From NCBI GenBank assembly GCA_044238735.1, contig JBIICS010000002.1, positions 1 to 64,000 of the forward strand: a stretch of DNA of 64,000 nt, read 5' to 3'. Shown here one piece after another: positions 25,061 to 34,497 of this stretch; position 1 is the stretch's first letter, and the number at the start of each line of letters is the position of its first letter. The notes under the pieces were generated by a model. That model made no database searches and was not told where the DNA came from. It was given only the letters and a program-made list of their open reading frames with translations. This DNA comes from JBIICS01 sp044238735 (GTDB taxonomy: Bacteria; Bacteroidota; Bacteroidia; UBA4408). The position numbers and the translations under genes were made by a program.

Positions 25061-28000
25061 TTATCTTACAAGTGTTACCGAGCCACTCATAAATCTTTTT
25101 GGGATTTCACTTCCGTCTTTTAATTCTCCTTTTATCATATAATAATAGGTGCCTTCGGGAGCAAGCTGACCCGATGTTGTTCTGCCGTCCCAACCGGTGT
25201 TAACCCCTTCCCATTCGTAAATTAATTGACCCCAGCGGTTAAAGATCACAACGTTTAATTCTTTTATTAAAAAAGATTTAACAAAGAATACATCGTTTTT
25301 CTGATCATCATTTGGGGAGAATACGTTTGGAATAAAAATGGAGTCTAGCGGTTCTTTTAAATCAACATATTTATATGCTGTGTCGGTACAACCATTACTA
25401 TCGGTTATTATTAAACGGATAGTATCTTGTGAATCTCCAAAATAATAGGTAAAGATTGGACTTTCTACACTGGTAGTAGTTGAACTTGGATCGCCAAAGT
25501 GCCAGCTATAATTAGTTATAGTAACCCCAGTTGGAGTTGTAGAAGTATTGGTAAATTGAACTTGTAAAGGCACAACACCAGTGCTGTCTGTCATGGTAAA
25601 GGATGCAATGGCTTTTGGTATCTCGCCAATTATTGTATTTGAAGTAGCTGTAGTTACACAACCATCTAATGAAACTGCTACCAAAGTGTATGTACCGGCC
25701 GCTAAATCGGTAGGATTTAAAACGGTAGAAACTGTGTTACCATTAGAATCTAACCAATAAATAAATTGTCCGTTTTGTACGTTCGCATTTGTTATAGATC
25801 CGTTTGCAAGATTACATTTGGCTTCATTTCCTTGTCCTGTACTGGTTATAACAGCAACTGGCAATACGTTTACAATGGCTGTATCGGTAGAGGTACAACT
25901 TCCATTAGAAGCAGTTACTGTGTACACCACTGAATTTAATGGATTAACAGAAATGCTGGTGCCAATAGTGCCCGTGTCCCACGTGTAAGAGCTTGCATTA
26001 CCACTCACCGAAACTATGGCAGTCTCCCCTTTACAAATAGTAGACCCCTGCGCATTTATTGTTGGATTTTGAAGTAATGTTACCGTTGCAATTGCCGTAT
26101 TTTTACAACCGTTAGCGTCTGACCCTTCAACGGTATAGGTGCTGGTAATTAAAGGGCTTACAATTAAGGTGTCATTAATAGTGCCCTCGCTCCATTGGTA
26201 GTTAACTCCTCCATTAGCCGTAAGGGTTGCGGCAGAGCCCGGACAAATACTCGGATTGTTTACAGTTATATTGGGCGGTATAATGGTGTTAATAAAGGCT
26301 AAGGCTGTATCCTTACATCCGGTTATGGCATCGGTAACGGTTAGCGTGTAAATGCTATTGGTACTTACAGTTGGATATATAGTGGTATTTGTACTTCCAT
26401 TAGACCAGCTGGTAAAGAAAGCACCAGCCCCGGTTAAGGTAACTGTTCCGTTTTCGCAAACATTTGACGTAAAAGTGGTTTGATTGTTTATGGTAGCTGT
26501 TGGAGTGTTGTTTACAGTAACACTCGCAAATGCAGTATCAGTACAGTTATTTTGGTTGGTACCGATTACTGTATAGGCTGTAGTTGATGTAGGGCTAACA
26601 TTTATGCTAGGAGTCAGCGCATTGGTATTCCAAGAATACTGAACAGCCCCGCTAGCAGTTAATGTAGCCGAATTACCCGAGCAGATGGTAGTATCATTTA
26701 TATTTAAAGATGGTTTTGGGTTAACGGTTATTACCCCCTGACCGTTAGCCACACAATTATTTCCATCCGTGCCCGTTACTGTATAGGTATAAGTGCCGGG
26801 AGAAAAAATCACTAAACTAAGTGTGTCGTTAGTGGAAGAATTACTCCAGGTATAAGTAGAAGCGCCGCTTGCAACAATAGTTGCGGTATTGCCCGAACAT
26901 ATTGTAGCATTGCTTACATTTAATTGTATTGGTGGATTAACCGAAACATTAACAATTGCTGTATCCATACAGCCAGAACTGTTTCCAATAACAGTGTAAC
27001 TTGTGTTTGATGTTGGATTGATGGATATACCATTGGTTAAATTTCCATTACTCCACGAATAGGTTGTGCCCCCGGAAGCATTTACCGTAATATTAGCACC
27101 AAAACAAATCGTAGTATCTCTTATTGGATCACCATCAACTAAAACGTTTGGATTTGGAATAATATTAACGTTAACCCTTGCAGTATCTGTACAATTTCCT
27201 AATTGACCTACAATTGTAAACGTAGAATCGTTGGTGAGCGTTACATTTATTTGCCCTAATGAACTTCCGTTCGGAATCCAACTATACGAAGTAGCGTTTC
27301 CAGATGCCGTTATGGAGGTGCTGTTGCCTGCACATATTTGAGATGGAGCTGCACTTAATGTTGTCCCCGGTAAATTGTTTACAGTAACAATGGAAGAGTC
27401 AGTAAGAATACATCCCTGGGCAGATTCGCCGGTAACATAATAGGTAATTGTATTATTTGGACTTACAGAAATACTGTTTCCAATCTGTCCATTGCTCCAA
27501 CTGTAGCTTGCCGCATTACCTGTAACCGTTAAATTGCCAAATGAGCCTCTGCAAATAGCTATATCATTTGTACTTAAGGTAGGCAAAGCATTAACAATGA
27601 TGTTTACTGTATCCGTATTCGAGCAGTTATTTCCATCTGTACCTGTTACAATATAGCTGTTACTGGAAGATGGATTAAAAGCAACTCCATTTGTTACTCC
27701 ATTATTCCAGGTATAAGATTGTGTACCAAATCCATTTAATGTAATGGATTCTCCAATACAAATAGTATCATCGCTAGCTACCCCTAAAACGTTAGGTTTG
27801 TCAAATACATTAATAATTTGTGAGCTGGAATCCGTGCAACCATTTAAACTTATAGTATGAGTAATAGTATTTAAACCAATATTTGAATTCGACGGACTAA
27901 AAATGGCACCACTAACACCATTTCCGGAGAAAGTTCCGCCGCTTAAATTGGGTACAATCGAAACGTTAGAGGCATTATTGCAATATTGTGCAGCTAAACC

Positions 28001-31000
28001 GGTAAAACCCGCGTCAGGCTTAGCTTTTATCTGTATGGTTGCTATAGCTGAGTCAGCAGCACACCCCCCTGAAGCAGGAATCGTATTTTGAATAGTATAT
28101 GTTCCGGGAGTTGAAGCGCCAACATATATAACCCCACTTGCATCTATAACCAAACCGTTTCCACCACTAATAATTGTGAAGCTTCCAGCAGTACCACCAT
28201 TTATATATACAGGTGCTTGATTAGGGTCGTTATTACATACAACCGACGCAATGGTAAAATCGGCACTTATCGAGCTACTGCTCACAGTTAAGTTATAATT
28301 TCTTGTAGAGGGACAAGTTCCGTTTGTAGTGTATGTTATAACATAGGTAGTACCTGCGGTTGTTGTACTCAAATCAATTTCTCCTGTACTGCTATTTATG
28401 GTAGCTCCTCCCGATATACTAAAGGTACCACCGGGTTGTGCAATGGAACTTGGAATTGGATTGCTGCCTGTGATACAGGCTGTTAAGGTGGGATAAGTTA
28501 CGCTGGCATTATCCTGACTGTAAACAGAGACAACTATAGTATCTGGTCTTCCTTTGCAGCCGGCCAAAGTGGGCGTTGCAATTATATTGGATACGATACT
28601 GCTCCCCGAATTATTGTTAGGTGCTGTCCAACTGGTAATATTACCATTGCCTAATAGAGGCTGATTTATTGATGAATTAGAGTTTGTCCAATCAACGGTT
28701 GCTCCTCCCGGATTTGAAGTAAAGTTAAGTGGACCCAGCGTTCCGCCAGGGCACGAACTAATATCGGGTAATGAAGTTAGGGCAGGTGTAGGGCTAATAG
28801 TGATTGTAAATGTTCCGGTATCGCTATTGCATCCGTTTACTTCTCCAGTAACTTTAATTGTGGAGGTATTATTAGTTCCCGAGTTATTGGCAGCTGTTAT
28901 AAACGAGGGGATATTACCCGCTCCGCTAGCTCCTAAACCTATAGTTGTGTTGTCGTTTAACCAATTAAATGTACCGCCCGATGGGGTTGTGGAGAATGTG
29001 GGTATATTAGCATTAGTATTTGGACAATAAGTTTCATTGTTTAAAGCGGTTAAAGTCGGTTTAGGTTTTATAATAATGTTAAATGCCATCGGAGAAGATT
29101 GGCAACCGTTATTCTGAGCCGATACATTGATACTTCCTACAATATTATTATTGGTATTATTATTTCCAGAGATGAAACTACCAATATTGCCATTTCCGCT
29201 TGCCCCTAGGCCAATAGCTGTATTGGTGTTGGTCCAGCTAAATGATGAGCCAAAAGGATTAGTGTTAAAGGCAGGAACTATTGTAGTTTGGCCTGGACAA
29301 ACAGCAATATCCGGCTGCTTATCGATAATTGGTGTTGGGTAAATATAGATTTGGAAGCTTCCCGAAGAACCGGTACATCCATTAGCAGTGGCGGTTACAC
29401 TTATACTTGCACTGTTGTTTATGCCGGATGAGTTAGCACCAGCAGTAAATGAAGGTATAGACCCGCTACCACTTACCCCTAAGCCAATACTTGTATTATT
29501 ATTGGTCCATGCATATGTACCGGCAGGATTACTATTAAACGCTGGAACATTAACCGAACTTCCCGGGCAAGCATATACATCCGATAATGAATTTAAAACC
29601 GGAATAGGTTTAATGGTGATAGTATATGTTAAATTACTTCCTGTACAACCATTTAAACTTGGTGTTGCCGAAATGGTTCCAGAATAGTTGGAGCCACTGG
29701 CATTTGATGGGGCTGTCCATCCATTAATATTTCCTGAACCTGAGGCAGGAATACCTATTGAAGTATTGCTATTAGTCCAGTTAATTGTTGCTCCTGATGG
29801 AGTTGTAGTAAAGGTTTGATTGGATATACTGTTTCCAGGGCAATAAGATTGATTGCTGATAGTGGATATAGCTGGAGTAGGTTTAATAGTAACATTAACG
29901 GTTTTTGGGTTACTTACACAACCGTTTAAAGTAGTTGTGTAACTGATGGTTCCCGAAATTGATGATCCGGTGCTATTTGAAGGGGCATTCCAGTTTGGAA
30001 TGGAACCGGTTCCACTCGCACTTATTCCAATTGCAGTGTTATTGTTATTCCAGTTAAAGGATCCGCCAGCCGGAGAGCTGGAAAAAGTTCCAATGGATAT
30101 AATTTCGGAAGGACAAACTGTAACATCACTCAAAGAATTAACCACCGGCGTAGGTTTAATTATGATATTAAAATTGACTGAAGCTCCAGAACACCCTGCA
30201 GCTGTAGCAATTACTGTTATCTGCGAGGTGAAATTTGAACCGGTATTGTTTACTGGTGCTGTCCAACTGGGAATACTTCCAACTCCTGAAGAGGCGGATA
30301 AACCTACAGTTGAAAAGCTTCCGCTGGCGGTCCAGCTAAATGTAGATCCACCAACAGAACTATTAAATGAAATAGCCGATATAGTGGCACCCGGACAAGC
30401 GCTAACGTCAGAAACGGCTGCAACCGTTGGATTAGGATTTACAGTTACAGTTACTGAAGAGGTAACAGATGTTCCGCATGTATTGGTTACTTTTCTTCTG
30501 TATAACGTTGTGGTTGTTAGCACCGGAGGATCGTAGGTTACGCCGGTAGCTCCAGGTATGTCAGACCAGGAAGTCCCACCATTAGTTGACATTTCCCATT
30601 GGTACGTATAACCTGCAGAGCTATTACCCCCCGAAGCAGGTGTTAATTCGCTTAAAATAACGGGGTCTTGACCGCTACAAATGGTTTGATTGCTTCCAAC
30701 ACCACCTGCCGAAACGTTACTATATACAGATATAGTAAAGGCTGTGGCAGCACTCTGGCAACCTCCTGTTGAAGCAGTAACATAGTAAGTAGCACTACTT
30801 CCTGCTGCAGGAGCAACTGGTGTGTAACTTGTTGTGTTGTTAGTGCCGGGAGCAGCAATAGTTAAACCAGAATTACTCCACCAATTATAACTATAACCCG
30901 CATTAGATACTGTAAAGGTAGGCATAGCAGATCCGTTACAAACACTACTACTAACCGAGCTTGTGGCTGTAGGTGCTGAAGGAGCTGAGCCGTTAGTGAT

Positions 31001-33931
31001 GGATACTTGACCCCAACTGTAGGTACAACTGTTACCATCCCTAACTATAACCGTGTAAGTTCCTTGTGTTAAATTGGTAAATGAATTAGACACTTGATAA
31101 GTGGTACCGCCATTTATAGAATAATTAAGGGTAGGGGAGCCACTGGCGTTAATAGTTATAGTACCGTTATTACCCCCGCAAATCGTAACATCTGTTTTAG
31201 GTACAGATGAAACCGATGGTAATGGATTTACTGTTATAATAATTGAATTGGAATTGACGCTTCCACAAGTGTTGCTGGCCACTCTTCTATAATAAGTAGT
31301 TGTGCTCAAAGAGGCAGGAGAGTATGTGGCTCCTGTAGCTCCCGGAATATTTGTCCAGTTTACTCCATCAGGCGAAGATTGCCATTGATAGGTGGTAGCT
31401 CCGGTTCCGCCGGATGCCGCCGCTGAAGAGGTTATAGTGGCAGGTGTGGAGCCACTGCAAATGGTTTGAGCTGTAGCGATGGTTCCTCCACTTAAGGCAG
31501 CATAAACATTTAAAGTAATAACATTTGCAAAAGTAACTGTTCCGCAGGCATCCGTAACTCTTACTCTTATATACTTGATGCTGGTTAAACCATTTGGATG
31601 ATCATACGAATTAGTATTTGCTCCTGCAATATCCGTCCAGGTTGCATTGTCTGGGCTTGATTGCCATTGATAACTATAAGGTCCATTTCCGCCGGATGCA
31701 TTGGTGCTAAAGGTAATATTGGCCGGATCGCCCCCATTACAAACAGTCTGATTCGACCCTATGGTTCCGGCATTGAGGACCGGATATACTGTTAAAGTTA
31801 CAGTATTAGAATTTGCGCTACCGCATGTGTTTGAATATACTCGTCTGTATAGAGTGGTGGTGGTTATTACACCCGGGTCGAAAGTGGCTGCTGTTGCTCC
31901 GGTAATATTGGTCCAGGTAACTCCTCCATCGGTGCTTTGTTGCCATTGATAACCAGATGTACCAGTTCCGCCTGAGCCAGAAGTGCTACTGGTAAGAGCC
32001 ACCGGATCGGAGCCGGTACAATAGGAAGTACTTGTTGCAATGGTGCCTCCCACTACTGCGCTCGAAACATTAACTGTGGCATTGGCTGTTTTAGTACAAC
32101 CCAATAAGTCGGTAATAGTTAAGGTATATGTTGTACTCGAAGCAGGAGAAGCTGTAGGATTTGCTACTGTTGAAGAACTTAATCCACTTGTTGGCGACCA
32201 AACAAAAGAGTTTACACTGTTATCCAATAAAAAGGTAATACTCCAGTTTACCAGAGTTCCTATATCTCCTGCGCCGTCATCCGCTACTTTAAGTGTCCAG
32301 TTACCATTTAAATTTTGCCCGTTAAATGAAGTAAAAGTTCCTTCAGGTCTAAAAGTGCCCGTAAATGGAGGAGATCCTGCCGTAATAGCCGTACCAGCAT
32401 TAGGATTAAATATCGTATTTACATAATTATCACCTGTACCACCGTTATCAGTACTAAGTTCTATAGTTGTTCCGCCAGGGCTTATAAGAAAAATATCTAA
32501 GTCGCCATCATAAGGATGATTGATGTTAACAGTAACACTAACTAAAGTACCACTGGATAATAAAGTAGGTAAATAGCCACTTAAATTTATTGAGTTAGAT
32601 ATTCCGGTTGCGTTATTGTCAGGGATGGCAGTGTTAAGATTACCAGAATTAAATGTTCTGGTTACCTGAGTAGAGGAGGTTGAGCTGGTGCTGGTAAGGT
32701 TTACAGAGCCACCAGGACAAATTGAAGAACTGGAGGGTGATACACTTACTGAGGGGCTGTAAACATTTACAGTGTAATAAGCTGTTTTTGAAGAGCCACA
32801 AGCTCCGTTAACAGTACACGTATAAGTGGTAGTAGTAGAGGGGCTAACCGTTACACTAGAGCTGGAACCAATAGAAGTTGCGCCGTTAGTCCAATTATAG
32901 GTAAAAGGGCCAGGGCCAATGGTGGCAATAGAAAGTGTTGTGCTGGAACCAGAACATATGGATGAACCACCCGTTGAAGAAATACTAACGGTTTGTATCC
33001 CCGAATTTGCAGATACCACATAGTCGCAAACATCTCCCGCATATCCATCAATCATCAAATAGTAAGTGTTTCCCGGGGTTAAACCTGAAGCATTCACAGT
33101 ATTGGTTCCGGGCGACATACTACCATCACAGCCAAAGCTTGTAACAGTTCCTGAACAGGTTCCGGTAGAAGAGAAAATTAAAAACTGAATACCATCATTA
33201 TAAGTACAGTTTGAAACAACTACGTTTAATGATATCGAAGAGGCGGAGGCAACAAAGGTAAGGAATGAGTTGTTTTCAATTGAGCCGCAAAAAGTTGAAC
33301 TTAAACTTGACCAGGAAACGTTGTCATAAAAAGGGCTTGTAATACCACAATAACCGTTTAAGTCGCAAATGGGAACTGCATTTGAGCAAAAGTCTGCAGC
33401 CATTGGATTATTTCCGCATCCTGCGGGAGGGGCAGGTGCTGAATTTCCAAAACTTAAACTAATAGAATTTACCGTACCTATATCACCTGATGTCCAATCT
33501 ATTATACATAAATACCAAGTGCCATTAGCAGAGCTTCCGTTATTAAAATAGCCTAAATTTCCCTCAGGTCGGTAATCACCCGTAAATGGAGCAACACCAG
33601 AAGAGATAAGGGTAGGTGCATTCATTTTAAAGCAGGTATTGGTGTAGTTGTCATTACTACTACCGTTTTCACTGGATAGTTCAACTTTGCTACCATCAGG
33701 CGATTGAAGATAAAATGTTAGTTCAGAAACATAGGTATGACTAATATTTAAACACACACTGGTTAATCCATTGGAAGAGGAAAGACTACCAATACCTGTT
33801 ACAGATATCGGAAAACAAGTATAGGAGGTGCCATTATCTGGTATAGAACCACCTCCAGCAGTAAACGTTTGAGCTTTTATGTTTAAAAAAAAGACTCCAA
33901 TGAATAAAATAGAAAGTAAAAATGTTTTCAT
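25061..33931 (-). CDS. giant multi-domain surface adhesin with gliding-motility-type (T9SS type B) C-terminal domain
   Basis: 2956 residues. Signal peptide 1-20 (FFLNIKAQ). Two proprotein-convertase P-type jelly-roll domains (about 30-165 and 430-575, each with a FTGxxRPEG motif), separated by a Cys-rich domain with a GLTPGNTYYLMIDGYAGD segment. Then four to five Ig-like repeats of about 95 residues (GYQWQQSTDGG ... TTTLYRRV), eight or so repeats of about 85 residues (WTNxNTxIGLxASGxGxI ... IxIKPxP), then shorter Ig-like repeats (NxTICxGxxxTLTASG ... TYTVxGTxxNxC). Last, a PKD-like domain and a C-terminal CHU_C/TIGR04131 domain (IPNVFSPNDDQKNDVF ... GWDGRTTSGQLAPEGTYYY). Expected to be exported by T9SS to the cell surface, as in SprB-like adhesins. 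Co-transcribed after the 33947-34360 gene (15-base gap). Confidence 0.92.
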   Translation of the reverse strand: MKTFLLSILFIGVFFLNIKAQTFTAGGGSIPDNGTSYTCFPISVTGIGSLSSSNGLTSVCLNISHTYVSELTFYLQSPDGSKVELSSENGSSNDNYTNTCFKMNAPTLISSGVAPFTGDYRPEGNLGYFNNGSSANGTWYLCIIDWTSGDIGTVNSISLSFGNSAPAPPAGCGNNPMAADFCSNAVPICDLNGYCGITSPFYDNVSWSSLSSTFCGSIENNSFLTFVASASSISLNVVVSNCTYNDGIQFLIFSSTGTCSGTVTSFGCDGSMSPGTNTVNASGLTPGNTYYLMIDGYAGDVCDYVVSANSGIQTVSISSTGGSSICSGSSTTLSIATIGPGPFTYNWTNGATSIGSSSSVTVSPSTTTTYTCTVNGACGSSKTAYYTVNVYSPSVSVSPSSSSICPGGSVNLTSTSSTSSTQVTRTFNSGNLNTAIPDNNATGISNSINLSGYLPTLLSSGTLVSVTVNINHPYDGDLDIFLISPGGTTIELSTDNGGTGDNYVNTIFNPNAGTAITAGSPPFTGTFRPEGTFTSFNGQNLNGNWTLKVADDGAGDIGTLVNWSITFLLDNSVNSFVWSPTSGLSSSTVANPTASPASSTTYTLTITDLLGCTKTANATVNVSSAVVGGTIATSTSYCTGSDPVALTSSTSGSGGTGTSGYQWQQSTDGGVTWTNITGATAATFDPGVITTTTLYRRVYSNTCGSANSNTVTLTVYPVLNAGTIGSNQTVCNGGDPANITFSTNASGGNGPYSYQWQSSPDNATWTDIAGANTNSYDHPNGLTSIKYIRVRVTDACGTVTFANVITLNVYAALSGGTIATAQTICSGSTPATITSSAAASGGTGATTYQWQSSPDGVNWTNIPGATGATYSPASLSTTTYYRRVASNTCGSVNSNSIIITVNPLPSVSSVPKTDVTICGGNNGTITINASGSPTLNYSINGGTTYQVSNSFTNLTQGTYTVIVRDGNSCTYSWGQVSITNGSAPSAPTATSSVSSSVCNGSAMPTFTVSNAGYSYNWWSNSGLTIAAPGTNNTTSYTPVAPAAGSSATYYVTASTGGCQSAATAFTISVYSNVSAGGVGSNQTICSGQDPVILSELTPASGGNSSAGYTYQWEMSTNGGTSWSDIPGATGVTYDPPVLTTTTLYRRKVTNTCGTSVTSSVTVTVNPNPTVAAVSDVSACPGATISAISFNSSVGGSTFSWTASGSFSTVGLSASSGVGSIPSWTAPVNNTGSNFTSQITVIATAAGCSGASVNFNIIIKPTPVVNSLSDVTVCPSEIISIGTFSSSPAGGSFNWNNNNTAIGISASGTGSIPNWNAPSNSTGSSISGTISYTTTLNGCVSNPKTVNVTIKPTPAISTISNQSYCPGNSISNQTFTTTPSGATINWTNSNTSIGIPASGSGNINGWTAPSNASGSNYSGTISATPSLNGCTGSNLTYTITIKPIPVLNSLSDVYACPGSSVNVPAFNSNPAGTYAWTNNNTSIGLGVSGSGSIPSFTAGANSSGINNSASISVTATANGCTGSSGSFQIYIYPTPIIDKQPDIAVCPGQTTIVPAFNTNPFGSSFSWTNTNTAIGLGASGNGNIGSFISGNNNTNNNIVGSINVSAQNNGCQSSPMAFNIIIKPKPTLTALNNETYCPNTNANIPTFSTTPSGGTFNWLNDNTTIGLGASGAGNIPSFITAANNSGTNNTSTIKVTGEVNGCNSDTGTFTITISPTPALTSLPDISSCPGGTLGPLNFTSNPGGATVDWTNSNSSINQPLLGNGNITSWTAPNNNSGSSIVSNIIATPTLAGCKGRPDTIVVSVYSQDNASVTYPTLTACITGSNPIPSSIAQPGGTFSISGGATINSSTGEIDLSTTTAGTTYVITYTTNGTCPSTRNYNLTVSSSSISADFTIASVVCNNDPNQAPVYINGGTAGSFTIISGGNGLVIDASGVIYVGASTPGTYTIQNTIPASGGCAADSAIATIQIKAKPDAGFTGLAAQYCNNASNVSIVPNLSGGTFSGNGVSGAIFSPSNSNIGLNTITHTISLNGCTDSSSQIINVFDKPNVLGVASDDTICIGESITLNGFGTQSYTWNNGVTNGVAFNPSSSNSYIVTGTDGNNCSNTDTVNIIVNALPTLSTNDIAICRGSFGNLTVTGNAASYSWSNGQIGNSISVSPNNTITYYVTGESAQGCILTDSSIVTVNNLPGTTLSAAPSQICAGNSTSITASGNATSYSWIPNGSSLGQINVTLTNDSTFTIVGQLGNCTDTARVNVNIIPNPNVLVDGDPIRDTTICFGANITVNASGGTTYSWSNGNLTNGISINPTSNTSYTVIGNSSGCMDTAIVNVSVNPPIQLNVSNATICSGNTATIVASGASTYTWSNSSTNDTLSLVIFSPGTYTYTVTGTDGNNCVANGQGVITVNPKPSLNINDTTICSGNSATLTASGAVQYSWNTNALTPSINVSPTSTTAYTVIGTNQNNCTDTAFASVTVNNTPTATINNQTTFTSNVCENGTVTLTGAGAFFTSWSNGSTNTTIYPTVSTNSIYTLTVTDAITGCKDTALAFINTIIPPNITVNNPSICPGSAATLTANGGVNYQWSEGTINDTLIVSPLITSTYTVEGSDANGCKNTAIATVTLLQNPTINAQGSTICKGETAIVSVSGNASSYTWDTGTIGTSISVNPLNSVVYTVTASNGSCTSTDTAIVNVLPVAVITSTGQGNEAKCNLANGSITNANVQNGQFIYWLDSNGNTVSTVLNPTDLAAGTYTLVAVSLDGCVTTATSNTIIGEIPKAIASFTMTDSTGVVPLQVQFTNTSTTPTGVTITNYSWHFGDPSSTTTSVESPIFTYYFGDSQDTIRLIITDSNGCTDTAYKYVDLKEPLDSIFIPNVFSPNDDQKNDVFFVKSFLIKELNVVIFNRWGQLIYEWEGVNTGWDGRTTSGQLAPEGTYYYMIKGELKDGSEIPKRFMSGSVTLVR

Positions 33932-33946
33932 TCTATATAATATAAA

Positions 33947-34360
33947 TTATTGTTTAAATTTTTCTTTAGGCGTATAGCCACTGATTTTTCTGGATTCGAC
34001 TAATGCTCGCTCTGTTTCGCGATTGTCAAGGAAGGTTTTATTGAGGATGTAAAAACCCTCAGATTTTAGAACGCTGTTAACCATTTCTGGGGTTGTGGAA
34101 TTTTTTATAATTAAATGGGTGTGCTTTTGCGGAGAACCTTCAACTTGAATAAATTTTACCCAACTTTGACTTCGGAGTAATTGATGAACTTTTTCTACAT
34201 CGGCTTTAGAACTTAAACCGTGAACATATACCGGTAACGAAATTTCGTCTTTTTCGGGTTTGGGTTTCTCTTGGCTAAACGATTTATAAGATGAAAAATT
34301 AAAAAGAAGAAACAATAAAACAGGTATTGTTAAGAAATTATTAAATTGTAATTTGCTCAT
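33947..34360 (-). CDS. hypothetical secreted protein with ferredoxin-like fold pattern
   Basis: 137 residues with an N-terminal hydrophobic signal (about 1-30, ending KSFSQ). The mature part SLPVYVHGLSSKADVEKVHQLLRS ... THLIIKNSTTPEMVNSVLKSEGFYI follows a strand-helix-strand / strand-helix-strand order like heavy-metal-associated (HMA) domains, but there is no CxxC, so metal binding is unlikely. Function unknown. It lies 15 bases before the giant adhesin gene on the same strand, so probably co-transcribed. Confidence 0.6.
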   Translation of the reverse strand: MSKLQFNNFLTIPVLLFLLFNFSSYKSFSQEKPKPEKDEISLPVYVHGLSSKADVEKVHQLLRSQSWVKFIQVEGSPQKHTHLIIKNSTTPEMVNSVLKSEGFYILNKTFLDNRETERALVESRKISGYTPKEKFKQ

Positions 34361-34497
34361 GGGTAATTAGATTTAACAAGTGAAACTACAATTTTTTTTT
34401 CAAAGTTTTACTAAAAAAAACGGGAGAACATAGTGTATATCAGATTAGATTTATTGAATAATTTAATCTTTTGAATAATAGATAGTTAAATTTATAA
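34361..34497. other. intergenic gap between two minus-strand genes
   Basis: 137 bases, AT-rich. Holds only a weak imperfect stem (AGATTA/TAATCT near 34442-34471) that could slow porin transcription, and no clear promoter for the downstream gene. Confidence 0.35.

Noticed and set aside
28800..30536. Long plus-strand open frames opposite the giant adhesin
   Set aside because: They mirror the repeat periodicity of the real gene and are Leu/Pro/Val-rich without domains, so they are shadows of low-complexity Ser/Thr/Asn codons.
33947..34360. Copper chaperone
   Set aside because: The fold pattern is HMA-like but the CxxC metal site is missing.
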